NCBI GenBank assembly: GCA_002050365.1
Contig: MWYZ01000048.1
Location: forward strand, 1 to 64,000
DNA: 64,000 nt
From: Acidobacteria bacterium 28-1
Lineage (GTDB): Bacteria; Acidobacteriota; Blastocatellia; Pyrinomonadales; Pyrinomonadaceae
Reading direction: 5' to 3'
Part shown: positions 45,549-54,339 of the stretch, in pieces
How positions within the stretch are numbered: position 1 is the first letter of the stretch
How the letters are laid out: each line of letters starts with the position of its first letter
Made by a program: the position numbers and the translations under genes
Notes under the pieces: model-generated
Told to the model about the DNA's origin: nothing
The model's input: only the letters and a program-made list of their open reading frames with translations
Database searches by the model: none

Positions 45549-45637
45549 AGCTTGTTTAAGATACAGTCATTTCTCTACTCAGCTTGACAAGACAAAAAGA
45601 AATTTTTAATCTTTAGATTCGTCTTCGGGCGAGTTTT

Positions 45638-45712
<75 letters not shown>

Positions 45713-45726
45713 ACATTTATTTACTG

Positions 45727-45766
45727 AAAGTGCCGTAATTACGTAAGTTATTGCGGCACTTTTGTT
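45727..45766 (+). terminator. Terminator after tRNA-Asn
   Basis: AAAGTGCCG (45727-45735) and CGGCACTTT (45754-45762) form a perfect nine-base stem followed by TTGTTT. It lies 14 bases after the tRNA. Confidence 0.8.
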
Positions 45767-46038
45767 TATTTGAATTTAAGCATAAACGGGCAGAGCGGGC
45801 GAAACGGGTAAAACGGGAAACTTTGGACTCGGTTTGGACACGAAAAATTTCAGTTTAAATGCTCTTAGAGAAAAACTCCTTGAACATTAGGAGTTAAAAC
45901 TGCTATTTTAAAACGCTATAAGGCGGTAGCTTATGGCTCGATTAAAATCTTTTCCTCACAACTGAGAACGATCATGCTTTCTCAAAGGGCTTTCCGCTTT
46001 CAGATTATTATCGAAGGCTCACGCCATTAGTTTAAATT
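45767..46038. other. Island-side flank of tRNA-Asn
   Basis: No gene or integrase is seen. A G-rich short-word run (GGGCAGAGCGGGCGAAACGG) near 45787 is unlike surrounding DNA. No direct repeat of the tRNA 3' end was found within the window, so a left att site is not proven. Confidence 0.4.
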
Positions 46039-46701
46039 ATGACCGAAATAGGCTTTTTAACAAAAGTATGCATCGAGTGCCTTGAAGGTTTGAACGGCGA
46101 CACATACCGGAAAGATTACCTTGATAATCCTCTCTGTCAGTCGTGTGTCGAAAATTATTATGCGGCTTGCGCGGAATGCTTGCGGGTGGTGGCGGTTGAT
46201 GAAGCGACGATAGTTAATGCGGGCTGTGATGGGGTTGTTTATCATTGTCCTAACTGTAAATCTTCGACGACAAGTCAAGTAGAAGTCAGTTATGATATGG
46301 CGGAAGTCGCTAGGTTGGTTGATGAATACGTGGGTTTGCACGCGGAAGAAAGGCGCGTTAAAGAGCAGATGGAGGCGGTCAAACAAAAGCTCAAGGAAAT
46401 TGCTGAGGCACAGTCAGACGGCAAAAAGCCCGTAACGCTTGCAGGTTCGGACGGAATTTCAGGGGTTAAATGCACTTATCGGACGAGTTTGAAGGCAGAC
46501 GCTGAGAAAGTTGCGGAATTGCAGGATTGTTTGGGGCAGGAACTTTTCGCAATGCTTTTTTCAGAAAAACTTAGTTTCGATGTCAATAAAAGCAATTTTG
46601 AAAAGCTGGTTTCGGCAGATGCCGAACTGCCCGAAGATGTTCGTCGTCAAATCGAAGCTGCCGTCAAAATTTCTGTCAGCGCGACGCTAAATGTTGCCTG
46701 A
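46039..46701 (+). CDS. Zinc-binding protein with Gp157-like C-terminal part
   Basis: A 220-residue protein. The N-terminal 80 residues carry CIEC, CQSC, CAEC and CPNC pairs, likely binding two zinc ions. A helical middle (AEERRVKEQMEAVKQKLKEI) is followed by a C-terminal part (GVKCTYRTSLKADAEKVAEL) similar to phage Gp157-type proteins, which are linked to resistance against phage or to single-strand DNA work. It lies 71 bases before the large helicase on the same strand, so a joint function is plausible. The family call is tentative. Confidence 0.55.
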   Translation: MTEIGFLTKVCIECLEGLNGDTYRKDYLDNPLCQSCVENYYAACAECLRVVAVDEATIVNAGCDGVVYHCPNCKSSTTSQVEVSYDMAEVARLVDEYVGLHAEERRVKEQMEAVKQKLKEIAEAQSDGKKPVTLAGSDGISGVKCTYRTSLKADAEKVAELQDCLGQELFAMLFSEKLSFDVNKSNFEKLVSADAELPEDVRRQIEAAVKISVSATLNVA

Positions 46702-46772
46702 CGAATAATTTTTCTTGAAGTAAAAAAGTTTTCAGACACTTTAAAATCAATTTTCTTGTCTCACACGCTCTT

Positions 46773-49700
46773 ATGACTCTCCCGACAGAAAGAAATTTAA
46801 CCGCCGACCGGCTCGCGCAGTATGTGAAACGCAATCGCTGTGAACGTTTTTTGCGGTTTTCACTTTTTAAATCAGAAGCCGATTCGTTCGCTCGTCGTTA
46901 CGGAGTGCGGCTTGAAACTCTGTCGCCGCTGCTTGCGGAATCCGGGCAATCTTATGAGCGCGAAGTCGTTCGCGAGCTTGCGGCAAACGGCGCGACGGTT
47001 CAGGATTTATTCAACAAACCATCTGCCGATTTTCTCGATACAATCGCCTCGCAAACGACGGGGAAAGTTTTTTATTATCAGGCAAAACTTGCCGGTTCAA
47101 TCGGGCTAATCGAATGCGAAGGCATCGCCGATTTGATTCTAATTGAGAAACTTTCTTCTGATTCTTTCAACGTCTGCGTCATTGACATTAAATCCAGCCG
47201 CCGCGAGACAACGGGCTACCGTTTGCAAGTCGCTTTTTACGCGCGTTTGCTCGAAGAGATGCTTGCTCGCCGAAACTGGCGAATAAACGATTTAAAGGGC
47301 GCGATTCATTTAAAAGGGAAAACTCTTTCTACCGACGCGATAGACACTTTTGAACTTGGGCTTTACGCCGACGAGATTGAACGGCTGGTCGCTGTGGAAA
47401 ATTCCGATGTCGCGCGCGTCGTCAAATCCGCTTTTGCCGACACCGCTTATCATTTGAATTACAACTGCGACGGTTGCCGTTTTAACGCTGCGTGTTTTGT
47501 GCAAGCCGCCGAAACCGAAGATTTATCTTTGATTCCGCAACTGACCGCGACGGAAAAATTAGTTCTCAAAACAGAAGGCTACGACAAATTAAGCAAAGTC
47601 TCCGCGCTTTTTGAATACGGGCAAAAGGAAATGATTTCCGCTGACGCGAGTTCGGGAGATGGTGAAAGGCTTAATAAAAATTGGGCGTTGAGCGGAAAGA
47701 TGCCGATTATCGCCCAACGCGCCCGCGCCGCGCTCCACCGATTTGATAAAACGACTGATTTTCGTTCTTTTATCGTCGGTTCTGATTTCGGAACGCTTCC
47801 CGACACGAACCGTTACCCGGAACTCGTTCGCGTTTTTATTGACACGCAGCACGATTATTTGAACGACCGTTTGTATATGTTTTCGGCAGTCGTCGCCGGT
47901 GCCGCGCTTTCGCGTGAAATCTGCGAGATTGCCGCCGCGCCACCAGACGACGAAAGCGAACAGCAGCTTTTGATTTCCGGCGTTCAGAAAGTTTTGCAGG
48001 CAATCGGCGAAACTGCTGACTCAACGCACGCGCCCGTTCATTTTTATCTTTTCGACCGTCGCAGTCAGGAAAGTTTGAAAGCCGCGCTCACGCGCCATTT
48101 CGCCGCGCTGTGCGCGATTCCGGCTTTTTACGATTTGCTGACCGCTTCGCCGACGCTCTCGCAGCCGATGATTTCCTTTCTGGCGGACGATGTTCAGGCG
48201 CGGCGCAATTTAAAAAATCTCGGACAAAATTTGTATCAGGTAGCGGGCGAGATGAAATTTGACTGGACGGGCGGCGAGCGCAATATAAAAGAACGGTTTC
48301 GCGCTAAAATCTTTGATAATTTTCGCAAGTATTCGCGCTCGGAAGTCGGCGAATTTGCTCCCGCCGAAAGTGGAAAAGATAACATCCGCGACGTTTGGAT
48401 CGAAGCCTCGGCGCGTTTCGGAACGGAGATTCCGCTTGAATACGCTTACGCCGCTTGGGGCGAATTAGAATCGCCGGAAAATGTATCGGACGCAGGGCGG
48501 ATGCAGTTGGAAGGATTTTTAGGAACAACCCTCGAAGAAATGCGCGAACTCGCCGTGCTGCGATGCCGCGCATTGCAGCACATCGAAGAATCATTCGGAT
48601 ACAAAAACCGCGAGATTGAGAAACAGGAACTAAATTTAACGCGACTTCACGAAGTAGAAATTGAACCGGAAGCGGTGCCTTTGAGCCGCGCGATTGAAGA
48701 TTTTCTTTTTCTCGAACATCACGCCAGACGACAAGAGGCTTATTTGTTTTTCGCTCTGCCGCCCGACGTCCGCGCCGCTTCGGGTAGATGCGCCGTCATC
48801 CGCAACGAAGAATTGCGTGAAGAAAACAAACAACTTTTCGCCGAATTTTCGTTTTCCGACGTTAACGGCAACGAGCCTTCCGCCGCCGAACAAAAAATGG
48901 TGCGGTTTCGCGTGGGCGATTGGGTGGTTTTGAACGAACTGCGAAACGAAAACGGAAAATTTCCGTCCGCCAAAAGCATCGTTACCGGACGGCTCGCCAT
49001 TGTCGAAGAGGTAGGCGCGGAAAAAATTGTTTTGAATTTAAATTCGATGTGCAATGCATCGGCTTTTCGTTTCGCGCATCGTCTTTTCAAACCGGTCGCG
49101 GGAAAACTCTACACGATTGACAAGATGCTCGACGATTTCAATTCCGACAAATTTCTCGCCGCGTGTCGGCAGGCGGAATTGACCAATCCGTTGTATCGCT
49201 GGCTGACCGACGCGGAAGAAGGAAAAGCACCACGCCTGATTCGACCTTCACGAAAACGCGCCGCGCAAGCTGTCGCCGCGCTCGCCAATAGCTCCCAACA
49301 GCCGCACAATTTGACCGACGCGCAAAAAGAAATAATCGGGAATTTGTTGGAAGAAAAAGCGTTTGTTCTGCAAGGTCCGCCCGGAACTGGCAAAAGTCAC
49401 ACGCTCGGTTTCGCGGTTCTCGCGCGGATTTTAGCGTTAAAAGTTCAGGGTAAACCGTTTCGCGTGGCGGTTTCGGCGAAAACTCACCACGCCGTGAAAA
49501 TCGCTCTCGGCAGCATTGCCAAACGCGCAAAATTGCTCGTAGAAAATATTTCCGGCGAGCCGATTCTCGCGCCGCTTGCGAATCTCAAAGTTTATAAACT
49601 CTGCCATGAAATGAGCGAAGACATACCCGACGGCGTAACGGCAATCTCGCCCGACGGCGACGAAGATTTAAAAGCCGCCGCGCAATGGGACAAGCTCGAA

Positions 49701-50705
49701 GGCGAAGACGTTTTGATCATCGGCGGAACGCCGGGAATGCTTTACAATTTAATTAAACGCGGGGCGAATCGCGGCAAAAAAGACATCAATTGGGCGGCGC
49801 AGTATTTCGATCTGGTCGTCGTTGACGAAGCCTCGCAGATGGGTTTAGCCGAAGCCTTAACCGCCGCCGCTTTTCTGAAATCCGACGGGCAATTCGTCGC
49901 TATCGGAGACCACCGCCAAATGCCGCCAATCTTAGTGCACGCTTGGGACAGAGAAAGCCGCCGCGATTTGGAACGAATCAAACCACATCTTTCCATCTTT
50001 GAATTTCTCCAAAAATCCGGCTTTCGCTCCGCCGCATTAGATGAATCTTTCCGCATTCCGGCAGAAGTCGCCGAGTTTCTGGACGAACACATTTACCGGC
50101 AGGACGGCGTTAAATTTCACTCGAAAAACCGGCAGCGAATCGCCGCAATAGAAGAATTTGACGAGGAATGGCTTGCCGCGGTCTTCGCGCCCGAACATCC
50201 GCTCGTCCTTCTCGAACACGGCGAAAATCAATCGGCTCACGCCAACGAATTTGAAGCTGATTTGATCGAACAAATCATTTATCTTGCCAAAGCAAAGTTA
50301 AACCTTCACGAAACAGAAGGAATCGGCATCGTCGTCCCTCACCGCGCGCAAAAAGCTCTTTTGCAAACGCGACTTCCGCATCTGGCAAATTCGATTGATA
50401 CGGTCGAAAGATTTCAAGGCGGCGAGCGTGATTTGATTATTGTTTCCGCCACCGTTTCAAGCCGCGATTTCGCCCACGCCGAAATGGAATTCCTGCTCGA
50501 CCCGCGCCGCCTGACGGTCGCCATCTCGCGCCCGAAACAAAAGATAATCGTCGTCGCTTCGCAAACCGTTTTCAATCTGATTCCAAGCAATCTGGACGAC
50601 TATGAACGCGGCGCGCTCTGGAAACATCTGCATCGAGACTGCCGCCAAAAAACATTATGGCAAGGTAAGATTGGAAATCAGACTATTAATATCTTTGCTC
50701 GATAA
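46773..50705 (+). CDS. RecB-like nuclease fused to SF1 helicase (TM0106/Dna2-like)
   Basis: A 1310-residue protein. The N-terminal part (about 1-240) is a TM0106-type PD-(D/E)XK nuclease: CEGIADLILIE, then VCVIDIKSSRRETTGYRLQV and the Cys cluster CDGCRFNAACF that may hold an Fe-S cluster. A middle domain with VRVFIDTQHDYLNDRLYMFS is RNase-H-like in position. The C-terminal SF1 helicase has Walker A LQGPPGTGKSHT, Walker B VVVDEASQMG, IGDHRQMPPILVH, and VERFQGGERDLIIVSATVSS. It unwinds and cuts DNA; single large nuclease-helicases of this sort act in phage defence or repair. Its stop lies at the edge of the isolated integron cassette. Confidence 0.85.
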   Translation: MTLPTERNLTADRLAQYVKRNRCERFLRFSLFKSEADSFARRYGVRLETLSPLLAESGQSYEREVVRELAANGATVQDLFNKPSADFLDTIASQTTGKVFYYQAKLAGSIGLIECEGIADLILIEKLSSDSFNVCVIDIKSSRRETTGYRLQVAFYARLLEEMLARRNWRINDLKGAIHLKGKTLSTDAIDTFELGLYADEIERLVAVENSDVARVVKSAFADTAYHLNYNCDGCRFNAACFVQAAETEDLSLIPQLTATEKLVLKTEGYDKLSKVSALFEYGQKEMISADASSGDGERLNKNWALSGKMPIIAQRARAALHRFDKTTDFRSFIVGSDFGTLPDTNRYPELVRVFIDTQHDYLNDRLYMFSAVVAGAALSREICEIAAAPPDDESEQQLLISGVQKVLQAIGETADSTHAPVHFYLFDRRSQESLKAALTRHFAALCAIPAFYDLLTASPTLSQPMISFLADDVQARRNLKNLGQNLYQVAGEMKFDWTGGERNIKERFRAKIFDNFRKYSRSEVGEFAPAESGKDNIRDVWIEASARFGTEIPLEYAYAAWGELESPENVSDAGRMQLEGFLGTTLEEMRELAVLRCRALQHIEESFGYKNREIEKQELNLTRLHEVEIEPEAVPLSRAIEDFLFLEHHARRQEAYLFFALPPDVRAASGRCAVIRNEELREENKQLFAEFSFSDVNGNEPSAAEQKMVRFRVGDWVVLNELRNENGKFPSAKSIVTGRLAIVEEVGAEKIVLNLNSMCNASAFRFAHRLFKPVAGKLYTIDKMLDDFNSDKFLAACRQAELTNPLYRWLTDAEEGKAPRLIRPSRKRAAQAVAALANSSQQPHNLTDAQKEIIGNLLEEKAFVLQGPPGTGKSHTLGFAVLARILALKVQGKPFRVAVSAKTHHAVKIALGSIAKRAKLLVENISGEPILAPLANLKVYKLCHEMSEDIPDGVTAISPDGDEDLKAAAQWDKLEGEDVLIIGGTPGMLYNLIKRGANRGKKDINWAAQYFDLVVVDEASQMGLAEALTAAAFLKSDGQFVAIGDHRQMPPILVHAWDRESRRDLERIKPHLSIFEFLQKSGFRSAALDESFRIPAEVAEFLDEHIYRQDGVKFHSKNRQRIAAIEEFDEEWLAAVFAPEHPLVLLEHGENQSAHANEFEADLIEQIIYLAKAKLNLHETEGIGIVVPHRAQKALLQTRLPHLANSIDTVERFQGGERDLIIVSATVSSRDFAHAEMEFLLDPRRLTVAISRPKQKIIVVASQTVFNLIPSNLDDYERGALWKHLHRDCRQKTLWQGKIGNQTINIFAR

Positions 50706-50794
50706 TGACTGAGATGACGTGGCGCAAAACACACGCAAGTTGGATAACCATTCAACGTCGCTGTTTTGCGCTCACGTCCATTGACTTGTTAGAT
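50706..50794 (-). repeat. Isolated attC site, minus orientation
   Basis: Read on the minus strand: R'' core ATCTAAC (50794-50788), then AAGTCAATGGACGTGAGCGC, and after a spacer GTGTTTTGCGCCACGTCATC. This matches attC sites 3, 6 and 7 of the main array closely. The R' core is decayed, as expected for an insertion at a non-standard target. The stop codon of the GIY-YIG gene overlaps R'', as is typical of cassettes. Confidence 0.8.
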
Positions 50795-51733
50795 GCGGGT
50801 TAGCCTATCAGCTAAATCCATACAGTGATAGCGGCTGTAAGCGCAAGCTCCTTTCTTCATTAAGCGCAAGTTGAACAACCGCATAGCCGGTATAATTTCT
50901 CTTTGCTGCATAAATGTTTTTGCTGAATCTGCTCCTTGAACTATAAGATTAATTTGGTCTTGACCACCCGGTTCATAGAAATTCTCCGTTGTTTCCAACA
51001 AAGGAAACTTTTCGTGGAGCAGCGACAGGGACTCACCAAACGCTTCCTCAAGGGGTGACAACGCAAGGTGGAATGAAAATTCAAGCTCACCTTCGTAGTC
51101 AAGTGCGGTAAAGACTTCCTGCCAATATATGTTTATGCGTGAGTAAATAGTTACCTTCGGTTGTGAGTAGCCTGGTAAGCATGAACAACCCCAAAAGGAC
51201 AGTTCGCTTCGCAAAGGAGTTGGTATGCCCGCGTGAACGTATTTACGCAAAACATTCATAATCTCATTAGAATAAGGCAAAGCAGCAAAACGCTGGAACT
51301 TTCTGCTATACTTTCGCCGCAACTCCGGGTCAACAACTCTGCTACCGCTAAGGTCAACATAACTTGTGTCCTTCAGCCATCGCTCTTGCTCCTCCGCAGA
51401 CATAATAAGGTCGAAATCAGATTCGCCTCTCGGAATGCTTGTGAACGTGATATTTCGTAAGCGATAGCCTTCATGTTCGAGCATCCATATTAGGGCGCGT
51501 TCTTCCTCATTCAAGTTCTTTTTAGCTACACGCTTAAATCTTATCTTCTCAATGTCGCAGTGAACCTTACGATGCTGAACATAGCGACGAGTTACATCCA
51601 ATGCCTGACCCGCATAAATCTCGCCATCAGAGAATTGAAGAATGTAGAGACCACAACGCTTACCTGACGGAAACAAGTCTGCAATCGAGTCGCGCCCTTG
51701 AACGTGATGTGGTTGGGAAAATCCATCCATCAT
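50789..51733 (-). CDS. GIY-YIG nuclease-domain protein in a lone integron cassette
   Basis: A 314-residue protein. The GIY-YIG domain is at residues 25-75: CGLYILQFSDGEIYAGQALD, with the two Tyr motifs as LYI and YAG and the Arg in VTRRYVQHRK. The rest is a long helical and mixed domain of unknown type (FQRFAALPYSNEIMNVLRKY). The gene begins about 40 bases after a GTTAGATG core and ends inside an attC, so it is one complete cassette lying against the helicase and hsdM genes. It is co-directional with the hsd genes and might be read from them. Confidence 0.8.
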   Translation of the reverse strand: MMDGFSQPHHVQGRDSIADLFPSGKRCGLYILQFSDGEIYAGQALDVTRRYVQHRKVHCDIEKIRFKRVAKKNLNEEERALIWMLEHEGYRLRNITFTSIPRGESDFDLIMSAEEQERWLKDTSYVDLSGSRVVDPELRRKYSRKFQRFAALPYSNEIMNVLRKYVHAGIPTPLRSELSFWGCSCLPGYSQPKVTIYSRINIYWQEVFTALDYEGELEFSFHLALSPLEEAFGESLSLLHEKFPLLETTENFYEPGGQDQINLIVQGADSAKTFMQQREIIPAMRLFNLRLMKKGACAYSRYHCMDLADRLTRI

Positions 51734-51766
51734 TTAAACTTAACTCTTACGTTTGGAAAAAGAAGC

Positions 51767-51773
51767 ATCTAAC
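51767..51773 (-). other. Cassette junction core (GTTAGAT)
   Basis: On the minus strand the sequence AAAGTTAGATGCTTC matches the attI-proximal junction at 6101-6114 over about 13 bases. A second GTTAGAT lies at 51799-51793. It marks the 5' edge of the GIY-YIG cassette. Confidence 0.6.
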
Positions 51774-51833
51774 TTTTAATTGGAGCTAACGAATCTAACA
51801 GCCCCTCGAATTTGTGCCGCACAGAATTTTGAT

Positions 51834-53324
51834 TTACTGCGCTGCCGATAATTCCTGCAAAATAGACTTGAAATTTAACAAACCGGCTTCCAAATTTTCA
51901 ATAATATCTTCTGCCAAAACGTCTGGATTAGGCAGATTATCTAAGTCCGCCAGCGATTTATCTTTGATCCACGTTATATCAAGGCTCGTTTTGTCGCGGC
52001 TAATGATTTTGTCATAACTGAATTTGCGCCATTGCCCGTCGGGGTTTGTTTCAGGATGATAAGTTTCCGAGCGTTTGTGCCGATTTGCCGTATTGTAGCA
52101 ATCAATAAAATCTCGCAGGTCGCTCAATTTCAGGGGATTTTTCTTGAGCGTGTGGTGAACGTTGGTGCGGTAATCGTAATACCAAATTTCTTTTGTCCAC
52201 GGCTCGCTTGAAGCTGGTTTGGCGTCAAAGAAAATGACGTTTGCCTTAACGCCGTGAGCGTAGAAAATTCCGGTCGGCAATCTTAAAATCGTGTGCAGGT
52301 CGGTGTTTTCGAGCAGTTTTTTGCGGACGGTTTCGCCCGCGCCGCCTTCAAATAGAACGTTGTCCGGCACGACAACCGCCGCTTGTCCGGTGGTTTTGAG
52401 CATCGTCTTGATGTGCTGGACGAAATTTAATTGTTTATTGCTCGTCGTCGCCCAGAAGTCCTGCCGGTTGTAGGTTAAATCTTCCTTTTCCTGTTCGCCG
52501 GATTCGTTGGTAAATGTCTGACTGCTTTTTTTGCCGAACGGCGGATTTGCCAGCACATAATCGAAACGCTGTCCGGCGTCGGAAATCAGCGCGTCGGCGG
52601 GCGAGATAAAACTTTCGCTGCCGATGTCGCCGATGTTGTGCAGAAACAAATTCATTAAGGCGAGCCGACGGGTCGAAGCGACAATCTCGTTGCCGAAAAA
52701 GGTTTTGAATTTGAGAAATTCTTTTTGTTCTTTGTCGAGCGAATAATTATCAACCAGAAAATCATACGCGCCGAGGAAAAATCCGCCGGTTCCGCACGCC
52801 GGGTCAGCGATGGTTTTCGACGGTTCGGGGCGAACGCATTCGACCATTGCGCGAATCAATGCGCGCGGCGTGAAATATTGTCCCGCGCCGCTTTTCGTGT
52901 CTTCGGCGTTTTTCTCTAAAAGTCCTTCGTAAATCTCGCCTTTCACGTCCGCGCCCATCACGCTCCACTGTTCTTTGTTGATCATATCAATCAACTTGTA
53001 GAGCTTTGCCGGGTCTTGAATCTTGTTTTGGCTTTTGGTGAAAATCTGTCCTAAGATTCCTTTCTGCTGTCCGAGTTCGCGCAAAAGGTGCGTGTAATGC
53101 GTTTCGAGTTCTGCGCCGCGTTTTGTCGTCAGGCTTTCCCAGTTGTATTCCGCCGGAATCTGTAAATCACGGTTATACGGCGGCTTTGAATATTCGTCCG
53201 CCATTTTCAAAAACAGCAGATAGGTAAGCTGTTCAAGATAATCGCCGTAAGAAACGCCGTCGTCGCGCAGAGTGTTGCAGAACGACCAGACTTTTGAAAC
53301 GATGCTGTTTGTATTTGCGTCCAT
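51834..53324 (-). CDS. hsdM: Type I restriction-modification methyltransferase subunit
   Basis: A 496-residue N6-adenine methyltransferase. The helical N-domain starts at NSIVSKVWSFCNTLRDDGVS. SAM motif I is ADPACGTGGFFLGAYD, and the catalytic motif IV is VLANPPFGKKSS (NPPF). The C-terminal part lacks obvious truncation. It works with HsdS to modify, and with HsdR to cut. It is the last gene of hsdR-hsdS-(pair)-hsdM on the minus strand. Confidence 0.95.
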   Translation of the reverse strand: MDANTNSIVSKVWSFCNTLRDDGVSYGDYLEQLTYLLFLKMADEYSKPPYNRDLQIPAEYNWESLTTKRGAELETHYTHLLRELGQQKGILGQIFTKSQNKIQDPAKLYKLIDMINKEQWSVMGADVKGEIYEGLLEKNAEDTKSGAGQYFTPRALIRAMVECVRPEPSKTIADPACGTGGFFLGAYDFLVDNYSLDKEQKEFLKFKTFFGNEIVASTRRLALMNLFLHNIGDIGSESFISPADALISDAGQRFDYVLANPPFGKKSSQTFTNESGEQEKEDLTYNRQDFWATTSNKQLNFVQHIKTMLKTTGQAAVVVPDNVLFEGGAGETVRKKLLENTDLHTILRLPTGIFYAHGVKANVIFFDAKPASSEPWTKEIWYYDYRTNVHHTLKKNPLKLSDLRDFIDCYNTANRHKRSETYHPETNPDGQWRKFSYDKIISRDKTSLDITWIKDKSLADLDNLPNPDVLAEDIIENLEAGLLNFKSILQELSAAQ

Positions 53325-53336
53325 TTGTTTTGTGAA

Positions 53337-54095
53337 TTATAAAATTTTGTTTAAGACATATTCTTCAAACCATGCAGGCACGTCCTCTTGTTCAATTACG
53401 ATGTCTTCGCCATCTGTTATTTCTGCAATCCAGATTGATTCTTCTCCTGAATTATCAAAAATATATGCGCGATTGGTCAGTTTGACGGCATCCAAAAGCA
53501 AGTCTAAGGAACGATAATAGCGAGATTCGATTTTATCTTTCGGGACATCATGCCCGCCTGTTTTTACCCGCTCTTCAACACGCGAAATATTAATCAGCGG
53601 GTCGTCTGTCGCTACATAATACAGATAATTTCGGTAACCTTTTTGACGCGATTTCCTCAAAAATTCCAATTTGTCCGGCGAAGACATTACGGTTTCAAAG
53701 GAAAAAGATTTTCCGTCTTGCATAAGTTTTTGCCGGATAAAATCAGCCGCGACAGATGCAAAATACGAATTTATCCCTGTCTCGGAAAAATCCAGCTTAT
53801 TATCGTGAAAATTTAATTTTTCAGCATCTTCGGCAAGATTGGCTTTTATTAAAAAAGTTGAAGTTTGAAAAAACCGGAGTGTTTCTTTTTCCTCAGGCTC
53901 GATGTCAAAGTTGTGAAAATCTAAAAAGCCCGTTCGTTTTATTTCAGCTTCTATTTCATCCGGGTTAATAAAAACGCCCAGCCAGTCCTGATTCATATCG
54001 GCGATTTGAGCCTTAATTGTGCTTTTCCCGGAGCCGTTTGGTCCGGCAAACATTCTGAGGCGTGGAGGAGCGGGCAGATCAGCGGGCAAATTCAT
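53337..54095 (-). CDS. Zeta-toxin-like kinase
   Basis: A 252-residue P-loop protein: MFAGPNGSGKSTIKAQIADM is the Walker A, followed by FINPDEIEAEIKRTG as in zeta/UDP-GlcNAc-kinase-like proteins. GKSFSFETVMSSPDKLEFLR corresponds to the second catalytic region, and YVATDDPLINISRVEERVKT fits the lid with its Arg. Zeta toxins phosphorylate cell-wall precursors or related targets. Its ATG overlaps the upstream small gene by four bases. The pair lies inside the hsd operon, 12 bases from hsdM. Confidence 0.82.
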   Translation of the reverse strand: MNLPADLPAPPRLRMFAGPNGSGKSTIKAQIADMNQDWLGVFINPDEIEAEIKRTGFLDFHNFDIEPEEKETLRFFQTSTFLIKANLAEDAEKLNFHDNKLDFSETGINSYFASVAADFIRQKLMQDGKSFSFETVMSSPDKLEFLRKSRQKGYRNYLYYVATDDPLINISRVEERVKTGGHDVPKDKIESRYYRSLDLLLDAVKLTNRAYIFDNSGEESIWIAEITDGEDIVIEQEDVPAWFEEYVLNKIL

Positions 54096-54316
54096 TTAAT
54101 TTTGATTATCGTGCCTTTTTGCATTTTGACGCGCGGCGGAAGTTTCTTAACGGTGCTGCTCGTGCCGTCAGATTCGACACGGCGGATTTCTCCGTTTTGC
54201 GAAATTAAAACGCTTCCCGAAATTAATGCTTTGCGGTGAGCCGCGCGAGTTCCGAATTTTGCCAGTTGGGGAATTTGTTGTTCTGTTTCCTGAACGGTTA
54301 ATTTGCTGTTTGCCAT
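54092..54316 (-). CDS. Small partner of the zeta-like kinase
   Basis: A 74-residue basic protein (SKLTVQETEQQIPQLAKFGT, then SSTVKKLPPRVKMQKGTIIK). It is not the classical epsilon antitoxin by sequence. Position ahead of, and a four-base overlap with, the kinase gene suggest an antitoxin or regulator. It follows the hsdS stop by 23 bases' distance on the minus strand, so it is co-transcribed with the hsd genes. Confidence 0.6.
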   Translation of the reverse strand: MANSKLTVQETEQQIPQLAKFGTRAAHRKALISGSVLISQNGEIRRVESDGTSSTVKKLPPRVKMQKGTIIKIK

Positions 54317-54339
54317 AACATCTTTAATTATACATTTCT

